The translations under genes were made by a program, and so were the position numbers. From assembly GCA_045577495.1 (NCBI GenBank), contig JAZNIK010000021.1:1-30433 (forward strand): a DNA stretch of 30,433 bases. Reading direction: 5' to 3'. Positions 7,850 to 15,409 of this stretch are shown piece after piece (the first letter of the stretch is position 1; each line of letters opens with the position of its first letter). The notes beneath the pieces are model-generated. The model was given only the letters and a program-made list of their open reading frames with translations, searched no databases and was not told the origin of the DNA. Source of the stretch: UMGS1279 sp045577495. Its GTDB lineage: Bacteria > Bacillota > Clostridia > Oscillospirales > Acutalibacteraceae.

Positions 7850-8401
7850 ATGAAAAAAGAAGTAGCAGAACAATATCGCGAAAAAGCAAGAGAAATGTAC
7901 AAAAAGGCAAATATTGTAATTTCTCCCGAAGAATCTAAAAACATAGAAATTGTTGAACTTGGTCTTGACCAGTTTGAAAAAATCGGTCTTTCTATTATTA
8001 CATACGTTAATACCGATTATTACTGTGCAAAGGAAATGGTTCTTTTACCGCATCAAACATGTCCCGAGCACACACATAAGCCCATGCCCGAAATCGGATA
8101 TATGGGAAAACAAGAAACCTTCCGTTGCCGCTATGGTAAAGTGTTTCTTTATGTTGAGGGTGAGTCTGTTGAAAATCCTAAGTGCAAGGCTCCCGAAGGA
8201 AACGAGCAGTATTTCACCGTTTGGAACGAAATCGAACTTAACCCCGGTGAACAGTACACAATAAAACCCGATACTTTGCACTGGTTCCAATCGGGTGATG
8301 AAGGTGCCGTTATAAGTGAATTTTCCACCACAAGTCACGATGAATATGATATTTTTACCGATCCGCGTATAATTCGCATAACTGTTGAAGAGGAGGACTA
8401 A
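7850..8401 (+). CDS. D-lyxose isomerase-like cupin (sugar ketol-isomerase)
   Basis: A single-domain cupin of 183 residues resembling the D-lyxose/D-mannose ketol-isomerase family (formerly DUF1498). In family members a divalent metal held by two His, a Glu and a third His drives aldose-ketose isomerisation (D-lyxose to D-xylulose, D-mannose to D-fructose). The expected ligands are visible: H74 and H76 in CPEHTHKPMPE, E81 with the correct +5 spacing, and H144 in IKPDTLHWF. The RBS AAAGGAG lies nine bases before the ATG. It is between the PfkB kinase and the aldolase, so its ketose product is probably handed to the kinase. The length matches the short form of the family. Other cupin sugar isomerases cannot be excluded. 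Confidence 0.8.
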   Translation: MKKEVAEQYREKAREMYKKANIVISPEESKNIEIVELGLDQFEKIGLSIITYVNTDYYCAKEMVLLPHQTCPEHTHKPMPEIGYMGKQETFRCRYGKVFLYVEGESVENPKCKAPEGNEQYFTVWNEIELNPGEQYTIKPDTLHWFQSGDEGAVISEFSTTSHDEYDIFTDPRIIRITVEEED

Positions 8402-8404
8402 AAA

Positions 8405-9253
8405 ATGCTTGTAAATTTAAATGATGTTTTATTAGATGCAAAAAAGAACAAATACGCCGTTGGCCTGTTTAACACCATTAACTTGGAAATGGCAAGGGGT
8501 GTATTAAGCGCAGCAGAAGAAATGCGCTCCCCCGTTATTATCGGTACCGCTGAGGTTCTTCTTCCATACGGTGGACTCCGCGAGCTTGCCCCACTACTTA
8601 CCGATATGGCAAAACGTGCAAGTGTTCCTGTTGTACTTCATTTTGACCATGGTCTTACCGAAGATGCAGTTAATCTTGCTATGGACCTTGGTTTTAGTTC
8701 TATTATGTATGACTGCTCAACATTGGATTTTGAGGGCAACCAAAAAGCAGTTGCTGAGATGGTTAAAAAGGCTCACTCCAAAGGTATTACTGTTGAGGGT
8801 GAATTAGGTCACGTTGGCGCTAACGACGGCAGTGCAGAGGGTGATGGTGAGGGTGACCACAGCATCTATACCGAGCCCGATAAAGCAAAAGCTTTTGTAG
8901 AAAACACCGAAGTTGACGCCTTGGCTATTGCAATCGGCACTGCTCATGGCGCATACAAAAGCAAACCTAAGCTGGATTTAGAGCGTCTTGCAGAAATTGC
9001 AGGTACTATTCCAACCCCATTGGTTTTACACGGCGGTTCAGGTCTTAGTGATGATGATTTTAAAAACACCATCGCAGGCGGTATTTCTAAGGTTAATATT
9101 TTTACCGATATTAACTGTGCCGCATCAAACGCAGCTTTTGAAAACTATCAAAAGGGTTATGGTATCACCGACCTTATCCCCCACATGATTGAAGCAATCA
9201 AGATAGAAACCGAAAAGAAAATGAAATTATTCGGTAGTTGCAACCGAGTATAA
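8405..9253 (+). CDS. Class II (zinc) ketose-(bis)phosphate aldolase
   Basis: A 282-residue class II aldolase of the fructose/tagatose-bisphosphate family, which cleaves a ketose phosphate to DHAP and an aldehyde. Active-site features: HFDHG (79-83), with catalytic D81 and zinc ligand H82; E131/E133 in VEGELGHVG; H181 in GTAHG; H209 in LHGGSG; and the phosphate loop NIFTDIN. AGGAGG lies inside the end of the preceding gene and there are three bases between the two genes, so translation is probably coupled. As the last gene of the kinase-isomerase-aldolase operon it probably cleaves the phosphorylated ketose. A ketose 1-phosphate substrate would be unusual for a class II FBA but is known for the rhamnulose/fuculose-type aldolases of other families. 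Housekeeping FBA is the alternative. Confidence 0.88.
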   Translation: MLVNLNDVLLDAKKNKYAVGLFNTINLEMARGVLSAAEEMRSPVIIGTAEVLLPYGGLRELAPLLTDMAKRASVPVVLHFDHGLTEDAVNLAMDLGFSSIMYDCSTLDFEGNQKAVAEMVKKAHSKGITVEGELGHVGANDGSAEGDGEGDHSIYTEPDKAKAFVENTEVDALAIAIGTAHGAYKSKPKLDLERLAEIAGTIPTPLVLHGGSGLSDDDFKNTIAGGISKVNIFTDINCAASNAAFENYQKGYGITDLIPHMIEAIKIETEKKMKLFGSCNRV

Positions 9254-9344
9254 TAAAACAAAAAGAAAAGGGTGTTTTGTATGAGATATAAACATTTTAA
9301 AAACACCGTATTCAATTAAGCAAATACGAATATTTAACGACCTT

Positions 9345-9384
9345 AAGCAGTATTACTTGAGCAGTGATACTGCTTATTTTTTGT
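9345..9384 (+). terminator. Terminator of the sugar operon
   Basis: AAGCAGTAT (9345-9353) pairs with ATACTGCTT (9367-9375) around a 13-base loop, followed by ATTTTTT. It is 90 bases beyond the aldolase stop. The stretch between them holds only a 12-codon frame and a weak 8-bp repeat. Confidence 0.8.
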
Positions 9385-9486
9385 CTATTTTTAAATATTT
9401 TCTAAAAAACTCTATACTTTTTAAGGAAAATATAGTATGATATACTTGTTATATTATAGTTTCTTTTAATAAAGGAGTGTATTTAA

Positions 9487-9969
9487 ATGAATAAGAAATT
9501 GCTTAAATTACTCGAAAAAAATGCACGTTATACAATAGCCGACCTTTCTGCAATGCTAGGCACCGATGAAGACCAAATCCGCTCTGATATAGAGCAGTTG
9601 CAAAAAAACGGCGTTATTCGCGGTTTTAAAACCGTTGTTGACTGGGAAAGGTTGGATACTGCTTATGTTTCTGCCCTTATCGAACTTAAGGTTACTCCCC
9701 AGTTAGATACAGGCTTTGAGGCTATTGCCAAAAAGATTATGAAATATGATGAGGTTGAAACCGTTTATCTTATGTCGGGCGGTTATGACCTTTGCGTTAT
9801 TGTTAAGGGCAAAACCTTCCAAGAGGTTGCTATGTTTGTTGGCAAGGTACTTGCTCCTATGAAAAATGTTATTTCAACCGCCACTCACTTTGTTCTTCGC
9901 CGTTATAAAGAGCTTGATGTTATTCTTTGCGGTGACGACAAGGATGACAGGAGGGCTTTCTGGCTGTGA
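9487..9969 (+). CDS. Lrp/AsnC-family transcriptional regulator (AlaR/YugG-like)
   Basis: A 160-residue feast/famine regulator. Residues 1-50 form the AsnC-type helix-turn-helix (TIADLSAMLGTDEDQIRSDI). Residues about 65-145 form the RAM ligand-binding/oligomerisation domain, with the GGYDLCVIVKG stretch typical of the effector pocket. AAAGGAG sits nine bases before the ATG. The gene overlaps the following aminotransferase by four bases (GTGA). The same regulator-aminotransferase pair occurs in Bacillus subtilis as yugG-yugH (alaR-alaT), where the regulator activates alanine synthesis. Binding of an amino acid, plausibly alanine, is inferred from that arrangement. Confidence 0.85.
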   Translation: MNKKLLKLLEKNARYTIADLSAMLGTDEDQIRSDIEQLQKNGVIRGFKTVVDWERLDTAYVSALIELKVTPQLDTGFEAIAKKIMKYDEVETVYLMSGGYDLCVIVKGKTFQEVAMFVGKVLAPMKNVISTATHFVLRRYKELDVILCGDDKDDRRAFWL

Positions 9970-11147
9970 TAGATTATAAAAATATACTTAATAAAACGGC
10001 TTATTCATTAAAGCCCTCGGGTATCCGTAGGTTTTTTGATATATCCGAACAGATGGAGAATGTTATTTCCCTAGGTGTTGGTGAGCCCGATTTTCAAACC
10101 CCTTGGCATGTGCGTCAAGCAGGTATTGAATCACTTGAAAACGGCAAAACCAAATACACCGCCAACAAGGGTATGGAGCCGCTTAGAAAAGAAATTTGCA
10201 ATTATGTAAAGCGCCGTTTTAACCTTGAGTACTCCCCCGCCGAAACGGTTGTTACTGTTGGCGGAAGCGAGGCTATCGACCTTGCTATTCGCGCCTTGGT
10301 TAACTCGGGGGATGAAGTGCTTATTCCGCAGCCTAGTTTTGTCTGCTATGAGCCCATAACCGCTCTAGCAGGTGGCGTTCCTGTAACTATTGAACTTAAA
10401 GCAGAAAATAACTTTGTTTTAACTCCCGAGCAAATTAAAGAAAAAATCACCGACAAAACAAAACTGCTTATTTTGCCTTTTCCTTGCAACCCAACTGGTG
10501 CAATTATGAACAAAGAGGCTTTAGAAAAAATCGCTCCTGTTATTAAAAAGCATAATCTTTTTGTTTTATCTGATGAAATATATGCCGAACTTACATATTC
10601 GGGCGACCGCCATGTTTCAATCGCAGAAATTGACGGTATGTGGGAGCGTACTGTAATAGTATCCGGCTTTTCTAAGGCGTATTCTATGACAGGTTGGCGA
10701 CTTGGTTACGCTTTAGGCCCCGAACCGATTATATCCCTTATGACCAAGATACATCAGTTTGCAATAATGTCGGCTCCTACCACCTCGCAATATGCCGCTA
10801 TTGATGCTCTTAAAAATGGTGATGATGATATTTTAAAAATGCGTGATGAGTATGATAACCGACGCAGATTAATAGTTAACGGATTTAACAAAATCGGTCT
10901 AACCTGTTTTGAACCACTAGGTGCATTTTATGTTTTCCCCTGCATTAGTTCAACCGGTCTTACAAGCGAAGAGTTTTGCGAAAAGCTTCTTTACTCTAAA
11001 AAGGTTGCAATGGTACCGGGTAATGCTTTTGGTGACTCGGGCGAAGGCTTTGTTAGGGTTTCATACTGCTATTCGCTTGACCATTTAAAAGAGGCTTTAA
11101 AGCGCACCGCAGAATTTATTGAGGAACTTAAAAACAGTGAAAAATAA
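9966..11147 (+). CDS. Class I/II PLP aminotransferase (AlaT/YugH-like)
   Basis: A fold-type I aminotransferase of 393 residues that transfers an amino group between an amino acid (probably alanine or aspartate) and 2-oxoglutarate in the cytosol. Features: GVGEPDF (37-43), the substrate loop; GGSEAI (99-104), PLP phosphate site; PCNPTG (173-178); SDEIYAEL (202-209), with the Asp that binds the pyridine nitrogen; SGFSKAYSMTGWRLG (233-247), with K237 forming the Schiff base; and FVRVSYC near the C-terminus, with the carboxylate-binding Arg. The start is GTG 9966, overlapping the regulator's stop, with AGGAGG about ten bases upstream. ispE begins inside its 3' end. By synteny alanine transaminase is the first guess; aspartate aminotransferase cannot be ruled out. 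Confidence 0.85.
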   Translation: MIDYKNILNKTAYSLKPSGIRRFFDISEQMENVISLGVGEPDFQTPWHVRQAGIESLENGKTKYTANKGMEPLRKEICNYVKRRFNLEYSPAETVVTVGGSEAIDLAIRALVNSGDEVLIPQPSFVCYEPITALAGGVPVTIELKAENNFVLTPEQIKEKITDKTKLLILPFPCNPTGAIMNKEALEKIAPVIKKHNLFVLSDEIYAELTYSGDRHVSIAEIDGMWERTVIVSGFSKAYSMTGWRLGYALGPEPIISLMTKIHQFAIMSAPTTSQYAAIDALKNGDDDILKMRDEYDNRRRLIVNGFNKIGLTCFEPLGAFYVFPCISSTGLTSEEFCEKLLYSKKVAMVPGNAFGDSGEGFVRVSYCYSLDHLKEALKRTAEFIEELKNSEK

Positions 11148-12003
11148 AACTATTTCTGTTTTGGCTAATGCCAAGCTTAATTTAAATCTTGAGGTTTTAG
11201 ACCGCCGAGAAGACGGTTATCACAATCTTTCCTCTATCTTTCAGTCGGTAACCCTTTCGGATAGTGTTAGCGTTACTACGGTAAAGGGCGAGGGTGTTTC
11301 GGTTGTTATCAGAAATGCCGATATTAGCGGTGAAAATCTTGCCAAAACGGCGGCAGAATTGTTTTTAAAAACCACAAATAAAACCGCTAAAGTTAATATT
11401 GTTATTGATAAACGTATACCACTTTCAGCAGGGCTTGGTGGTGGAAGTGCCGATGCAGCGGCGGTTTTGGTTTGCCTTAACCGACTCTTTGATGAGCCTC
11501 TTAGTATAACCGAATTAGAAAAACTAGGCTTAAAGCTTGGTGCCGATGTTCCGTTTTGCATTTCGGGCGGCACAAAGCTTGTGGCGGGGGTCGGTGAAGA
11601 ATTTTATCCCTGCCCAAAAGCGCCTAATCTTTTGGTGGTTTTAATAAAGCATCACAACAAATCCTCAACAAAAAGTATGTATGATTTGCTTGACTCAAGA
11701 AAATCAACACCTACTCCAAACACCGATGCTATTATAAAACATATGCAAAATGATGAGTTTGAAAAGGCGGCAAAGCTTTTTAAAAACAGCTTTTTAGAGG
11801 TATCTAACGATGCCCAAGAGCAAAAAGAAATTATTCAATATTTACTTGATAAAGGCGCTTTAGCTGCAGGCCTTTCGGGTAGCGGTCCTACCGTTTACGG
11901 CTTGTTTGATTTTTATGACGGCGACCTACTTAACGTTTTAAAAAATAGATATAAAGAGGTTTATCTCTGTGAAACGGCAGAAACCTCAATCGAAACTGAA
12001 TAA
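11137..12003 (+). CDS. ispE: 4-diphosphocytidyl-2-C-methyl-D-erythritol kinase
   Basis: IspE is the GHMP-fold kinase that phosphorylates the 2-hydroxyl of CDP-methylerythritol in the non-mevalonate (MEP) route to isoprenoids. Diagnostic segments: ANAKLNLNLEVLDRREDGYH at the N-terminus, with the Lys and Asp/His of the active site; the GHMP ATP loop PLSAGLGGGSADAAAVL; GADVPFCISGG; and LSGSGPTVYGLF near the end. I chose GTG 11137 because the protein then begins MKNKTISVLANAK, as the family does. The upstream TTG at 11119 would add six residues. The gene overlaps the aminotransferase by 11 bases. Length (about 288 residues) is normal. It is followed by a hairpin that also covers the spoIIR start. 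Confidence 0.95.
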   Translation: MKNKTISVLANAKLNLNLEVLDRREDGYHNLSSIFQSVTLSDSVSVTTVKGEGVSVVIRNADISGENLAKTAAELFLKTTNKTAKVNIVIDKRIPLSAGLGGGSADAAAVLVCLNRLFDEPLSITELEKLGLKLGADVPFCISGGTKLVAGVGEEFYPCPKAPNLLVVLIKHHNKSSTKSMYDLLDSRKSTPTPNTDAIIKHMQNDEFEKAAKLFKNSFLEVSNDAQEQKEIIQYLLDKGALAAGLSGSGPTVYGLFDFYDGDLLNVLKNRYKEVYLCETAETSIETE

Positions 12004-12010
12004 TTTGTTT

Positions 12011-12065
12011 AAAACACTCCAATACTGTGTTTGTCCAGCGACAACTAAGTAAGGAGTGTTTTTTT
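12011..12065 (+). promoter_or_regulatory. Terminator-like hairpin containing the spoIIR ribosome binding site
   Basis: AAAACACTCC (12011-12020) is perfectly complementary to GGAGTGTTTT (12053-12062), and the T-run continues to 12065, just before the spoIIR ATG at 12066. The Shine-Dalgarno sequence AAGGAGTG lies in the 3' arm. A second hairpin, TTGTC (12031-12035)/GACAA (12040-12044), stacks in the loop. It can act as ispE terminator and hide the spoIIR RBS at the same time. Confidence 0.75.
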
Positions 12066-12701
12066 ATGTATAAATTTTTAAACAAGGAGTTCTTTAAAAA
12101 AGATATTTTAATCGCTCTGATTTGTGCCGTTATTTTTTCTATTGTTTTTTCGCTTGCCGGCTTTGACACGAAGTGCAACGAACTAAGAGAAAAAATTTTG
12201 CGTTTGCACATAATTGCCGAGTCGGATAGTGCTGAGGACCAAGCGATTAAACTCAAAGTGCGTGATGGCTTATTAGAATATTCGGGTGGTTTGTATGAAA
12301 GCCTAGACAACAAACAACAAGCCATTGACCTGACAAACCAAAACATAAACAAGCTCGAAAAAATTGCTGAGAAGATTGTTAAAGAAAACGGCGGAAATCA
12401 AGAGGTTGAAATCTCTATTGGCAAGGCGTATTTTGGCACAAGAAAGTATGATGGTTTTACTCTACCCGCCGGAGAATATGATGCCGTTAGGGTGCTTATC
12501 GGCAAGGCAGAGGGTAAAAATTGGTGGTGCGTTATGTTTCCATCAATGTGTATTCCCGCTGCAACAAAAAACAAAACACTTGATAGCGCAGTTAGTTCTT
12601 CCTCCGCCAAGGTAGCAAAAAACGCACCCCAATACGAGATGCGTTTTAAAACTATTGAGATTATAGAATCCATAAAGCAAAAGTTAAAAAATCTTTTTTA
12701 A
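12066..12701 (+). CDS. spoIIR: Stage II sporulation protein R
   Basis: SpoIIR is the forespore-made, secreted signal that triggers processing of pro-sigma-E by SpoIIGA in the mother cell. The family signature is clear: ILRLHIIAESDSAEDQAIKL followed by KVRDGLLEY, then EISIGKAYFGTRKYDGFTLP and AGEYDAVRVLIG, and GKNWWCVMFPSMC. Residues about 13-30 are one hydrophobic segment (ILIALICAVIFSIVFSLAGF) acting as signal or anchor. The start is ATG 12066 after AAGGAGTG; an upstream in-frame ATG at 12027 lies in the hairpin and has no RBS. Length (211 residues) fits the family. The RBS is enclosed in a strong hairpin, so translation may be regulated or need its own promoter. Its stop codon directly abuts that of the convergent gene. 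Confidence 0.93.
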   Translation: MYKFLNKEFFKKDILIALICAVIFSIVFSLAGFDTKCNELREKILRLHIIAESDSAEDQAIKLKVRDGLLEYSGGLYESLDNKQQAIDLTNQNINKLEKIAEKIVKENGGNQEVEISIGKAYFGTRKYDGFTLPAGEYDAVRVLIGKAEGKNWWCVMFPSMCIPAATKNKTLDSAVSSSSAKVAKNAPQYEMRFKTIEIIESIKQKLKNLF

Positions 12702-14324
12702 CTACATTTTTATAATTGAACCACTTGCATCAACCGTTGCTTCAAAGGTGTCTCCAGCCGAAATAAAGGGGAGTTCGGGGCTAATGCCGATAGATGCGGT
12801 ATAAACCTTGCCATCCTCTGCCTTGATATAATATTTTGTGTTGCCCTCAACAACCGCTTGAGATATATCGGCAACCTTGATGGTTACCTTAGTAGCCGAT
12901 TCACTAGGCTTTTGATTAGAGGATATCTCACCCATACTTGCTAATAGTCTGCGGTATTCTGCAGCCGCTCCCTCGATAGTATCTGCAACACCAACTATCT
13001 GATAATTAGCAACCGAAACAAATGAATATGCCTTTACCAAGCCGGCATTATCCTTTAAACTTATAAAGTATGAGGGCGTGTCGGCAATATTTATAAGAAT
13101 CGGGAAGGTTGCGGAATAATTCTTTTCTTGAATCATACCCTTTGCCGAATCCATTGCAGAGGTTTCTTCTGCTCCGTTGATTGTATACTGCCTTGCCTCT
13201 TTTGTTCTAAGATTCACAAGCAAAAATCCGATATTTGAAGCATCGTCAACAACCGATGTGATACCTGTATACATCCAAACATCATCGTCAAGGGCAATAT
13301 AATTATATCCGTCGGTAGTGCGAACAACCTTTTTCTGACCGAAAATAGAGTTTATATATCCGTTACCGTAGGAACCCCAGTAATTAGCCTGAGTTACAAG
13401 CATATCGGCATCATAAACTGTATCAACCCATTGTGGTACATCTTTAACGGCATAATCCTTCATTTCGCCCGTTACGGCATCAACCATAATTATACCAACA
13501 ACATCTCTACCGCCTAAAAAACCTATTGTGTAATCATAATAGGACACATTCCAAAAAGGATGACCATTATCATCTATTTCAAAGGTTATCGACTGAAACA
13601 TTTTTGTAGGATACTTAAATCTAACGTGACGAAGCAGATTTCTGCCAAAATGCTCACTCGGCATATACTTCATACCCTTATCAAGCTTAACCAAATCGGT
13701 ATCCTGAGTTGCCATATCTATGCGAACATAATAAGGTATACCCTCTTTTCTGTTGCTAAACCATTTGATAAGGTCGGCATATTCTAAGGGTGATACTCTG
13801 GTAGGTGAACCCTTATAATTTATTTGGGTATAATATGACGAAACATTGAACTGAGAAACAAGCTCAACTACCTCGCCGATTTTTCTGCTACCAAGTCTTG
13901 TAGCGGTATCGCGGTCAACAACCGGTATTTGTGATAGCGAAATTTCAGAAATATCTTTACTAAAATCGCTTTCGTTAACCTCTAAAAGATTATGATAATC
14001 CTTAGCGTTAAACATTTGCGATGAGCTTACAAAAATAAATCCCCAAACCACCAAAGCAACTGCAATAACACTTAAAACTGCAATTCTGGCGCCTTTGGCA
14101 GACGGCAATCTTAAACGAACTTTTTTTGGTACTCTATCAGTCCTTTTCAAAAATGTTTTTACGAAAGAAAAGAAAAAGCTTACCAAAAATACAATTGCAA
14201 TAAAAAGCAAAAATCCCCAAAACTCTGAAGATTTAATATGCACGGGTGGAAGTGCAATATAATATCCAACCGAGCCGATAATTATGGTTGATAAAATTGA
14301 AAATAATAATCTTTTTGCCAACAT
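12702..14324 (-). CDS. Membrane-anchored protein of unknown function (three TM segments, large extracytoplasmic domain)
   Basis: I do not recognise this 540-residue protein. Three hydrophobic segments lie near residues 5-25, 35-58 and 82-104, separated by a short basic loop (KRTDRVPKKVRLR). About 400 hydrophilic residues follow and are probably outside the membrane. Within that part two segments, IIMVDAVTGEMKDYAV and FLLVNLRTKEARQYTI, look like repeats of a PepSY-like strand pattern. The C-terminal 70 residues (VTIKVADISQAVVEGNTKYY onward) resemble a small beta domain. The start ATG 14324 follows AAAGGAG at six bases; GTG 14330 overlaps the RBS. It converges on spoIIR with no gap and diverges from the sleB-like gene. 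A role in the cell envelope or sporulation would fit its neighbours but is not shown. Confidence 0.75.
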   Translation of the reverse strand: MLAKRLLFSILSTIIIGSVGYYIALPPVHIKSSEFWGFLLFIAIVFLVSFFFSFVKTFLKRTDRVPKKVRLRLPSAKGARIAVLSVIAVALVVWGFIFVSSSQMFNAKDYHNLLEVNESDFSKDISEISLSQIPVVDRDTATRLGSRKIGEVVELVSQFNVSSYYTQINYKGSPTRVSPLEYADLIKWFSNRKEGIPYYVRIDMATQDTDLVKLDKGMKYMPSEHFGRNLLRHVRFKYPTKMFQSITFEIDDNGHPFWNVSYYDYTIGFLGGRDVVGIIMVDAVTGEMKDYAVKDVPQWVDTVYDADMLVTQANYWGSYGNGYINSIFGQKKVVRTTDGYNYIALDDDVWMYTGITSVVDDASNIGFLLVNLRTKEARQYTINGAEETSAMDSAKGMIQEKNYSATFPILINIADTPSYFISLKDNAGLVKAYSFVSVANYQIVGVADTIEGAAAEYRRLLASMGEISSNQKPSESATKVTIKVADISQAVVEGNTKYYIKAEDGKVYTASIGISPELPFISAGDTFEATVDASGSIIKM

Positions 14325-14467
14325 AGACACTCCTTTGTGTTTTTTCTTATTATAAACTATATTTAATAAAAAAGAAATATATTTTTTGTTTTTTAAAAAA
14401 ATAAATAAATTCTTCTTTTTTGGAAAAACTTATTTTGCAGGCACAAAACGCTTTTTAAAGGAAAGTG

Positions 14468-15139
14468 ATGCAAATGAAAAACAACAAAAAACTAGGTATA
14501 TTTTTAATTTTAATTATTGTTTTTTCGATATTGTTATGCGGTGTTTCTGCCTCTGCACTATCCAAAATGGGTTCAAGAGGCACCGAAGTAAGAAACATTC
14601 AAACAAGGCTAAAAAGTTGGGGATATTATAACGGTAGCGTAGACGGGATTTTTGGAACAGCAACCAAAAATGCAGTTATTGCATTTCAAAAGAAAAACGG
14701 ACTTGTTGCAGACGGAATTGCCGGACCCAAAACCCTAGAAAAAATAGGACTTCCAACAGGCAGTTCAAGTGGTTCAGCGGGGAGTTCGAACTCCGATTAT
14801 CATCTACTTGCCCGACTTATTTCTGCCGAGGCAAGAGGCGAACCATATAAGGGACAGGTTGCAGTTGGCGCCGTTGTTTTAAACAGAGTCGAGCATCCCT
14901 CCTTTCCCTCAAGCATTGCGGGTGTTGTATACCAAAACGGAGCCTTTAGTTGCCTTTATGACGGACAATTTGACCAGCCTGTAGCCGATAGTGCTTACAA
15001 GGCGGCTCGTGATGCCCTAAACGGATGGGACCCAAGCTCAGGTGCAATTTATTACTTTAACCCAAGCACCGCCACAAATAATTGGATTTGGTCAAGACCC
15101 TATATAACAACCATTGGCAAGCATAGATTTTGCAGTTAA
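14468..15139 (+). CDS. sleB: Spore cortex-lytic enzyme-like cell wall hydrolase (SleB type)
   Basis: A secreted peptidoglycan hydrolase of 223 residues. A signal peptide (about 6-32, LGIFLILIIVFSILLCGVSA) is followed by a peptidoglycan-binding domain 1 (about 36-95; GSRGTEVRNIQTRLKSWGYY, DGIFGTATKNAVIAFQ), a Ser/Gly linker and a Hydrolase_2 (SleB) catalytic domain (about 113-223). The expected catalytic glutamate lies in LISAEARGEPYKGQVAVGAV; FSCLYDGQFD and the C-terminal GKHRFC are also typical. SleB is a lytic transglycosylase that degrades spore cortex during germination. AAAGGA precedes ATG 14468 at five bases; ATG 14474 is also possible. It has its own terminator. A vegetative wall hydrolase such as CwlJ/YkvT type is the alternative. 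Confidence 0.85.
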   Translation: MQMKNNKKLGIFLILIIVFSILLCGVSASALSKMGSRGTEVRNIQTRLKSWGYYNGSVDGIFGTATKNAVIAFQKKNGLVADGIAGPKTLEKIGLPTGSSSGSAGSSNSDYHLLARLISAEARGEPYKGQVAVGAVVLNRVEHPSFPSSIAGVVYQNGAFSCLYDGQFDQPVADSAYKAARDALNGWDPSSGAIYYFNPSTATNNWIWSRPYITTIGKHRFCS

Positions 15140-15140
15140 T

Positions 15141-15187
15141 AAAGCCGTGCAGTAGGATTACTCCTAACCTGCACGGCTTTGTTTTCA
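15141..15187 (+). terminator. Terminator of the sleB-like gene
   Basis: AAAGCCGTGCAG (15141-15152) pairs perfectly with CTGCACGGCTTT (15169-15180). An inner TAGGA/TCCTA stem occupies the loop, and TTTGTTTT follows. Confidence 0.92.
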
Positions 15188-15249
15188 AATATTTAAGCGA
15201 ATATAAATACTCTCACAATGAATCGTCATTTTTTATCATAAATAAAGTG

Positions 15250-15278
15250 TTGCAATATAAAAAAATATATGTTAAAAT
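15250..15278 (+). promoter_or_regulatory. Promoter of the mgtE leader
   Basis: TTGCAA (15250-15255) and TAAAAT (15273-15278) are separated by exactly 17 bases. Transcription would begin near 15285, just ahead of the RBS of the 33-codon leader ORF. Confidence 0.65.
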
Positions 15279-15307
15279 ATTAAAAAATGTTTTGTGAGGT
15301 GAGAAAT

Positions 15308-15409
15308 ATGGATTCCGGTGGTGCGCACCCTCGAAGTAGCAACTTAAAAAACGTATACGGCGGAAAGTATTTCTCAGCTTTAATTTGCAAGTGTTATCTT
15401 TTTAGATAA
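15308..15409 (+). CDS. Putative leader peptide upstream of mgtE (33 aa)
   Basis: A short ORF starts at ATG 15308 after a strong AGGTGA (15297-15302, five-base spacing) and ends at TAA 15407. It encodes MDSGGAHPRSSNLKNVYGG, continuing with KYFSALICKCYLFR. It fills most of the mgtE 5' leader, begins about 23 bases from the predicted transcription start, and its codons for YGGKY contain the 5' strand of the antiterminator described next. The stop codon lies within a second hairpin. This is the geometry of a translated attenuator, in which ribosome speed or stalling chooses the RNA fold. I know no named family for the peptide. The ORF may be fortuitous within a riboswitch, but the RBS and placement argue for translation. 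Confidence 0.55.
   Translation: MDSGGAHPRSSNLKNVYGGKYFSALICKCYLFR

Noticed and set aside
9271..9319. 12-codon frame with an 8-bp inverted repeat after the aldolase gene, as a leader peptide
   Set aside because: AAGGGTG precedes the ATG, but the frame is very short, the repeat has no T-run, a terminator separates it from the next gene, and it shows no attenuator partner.
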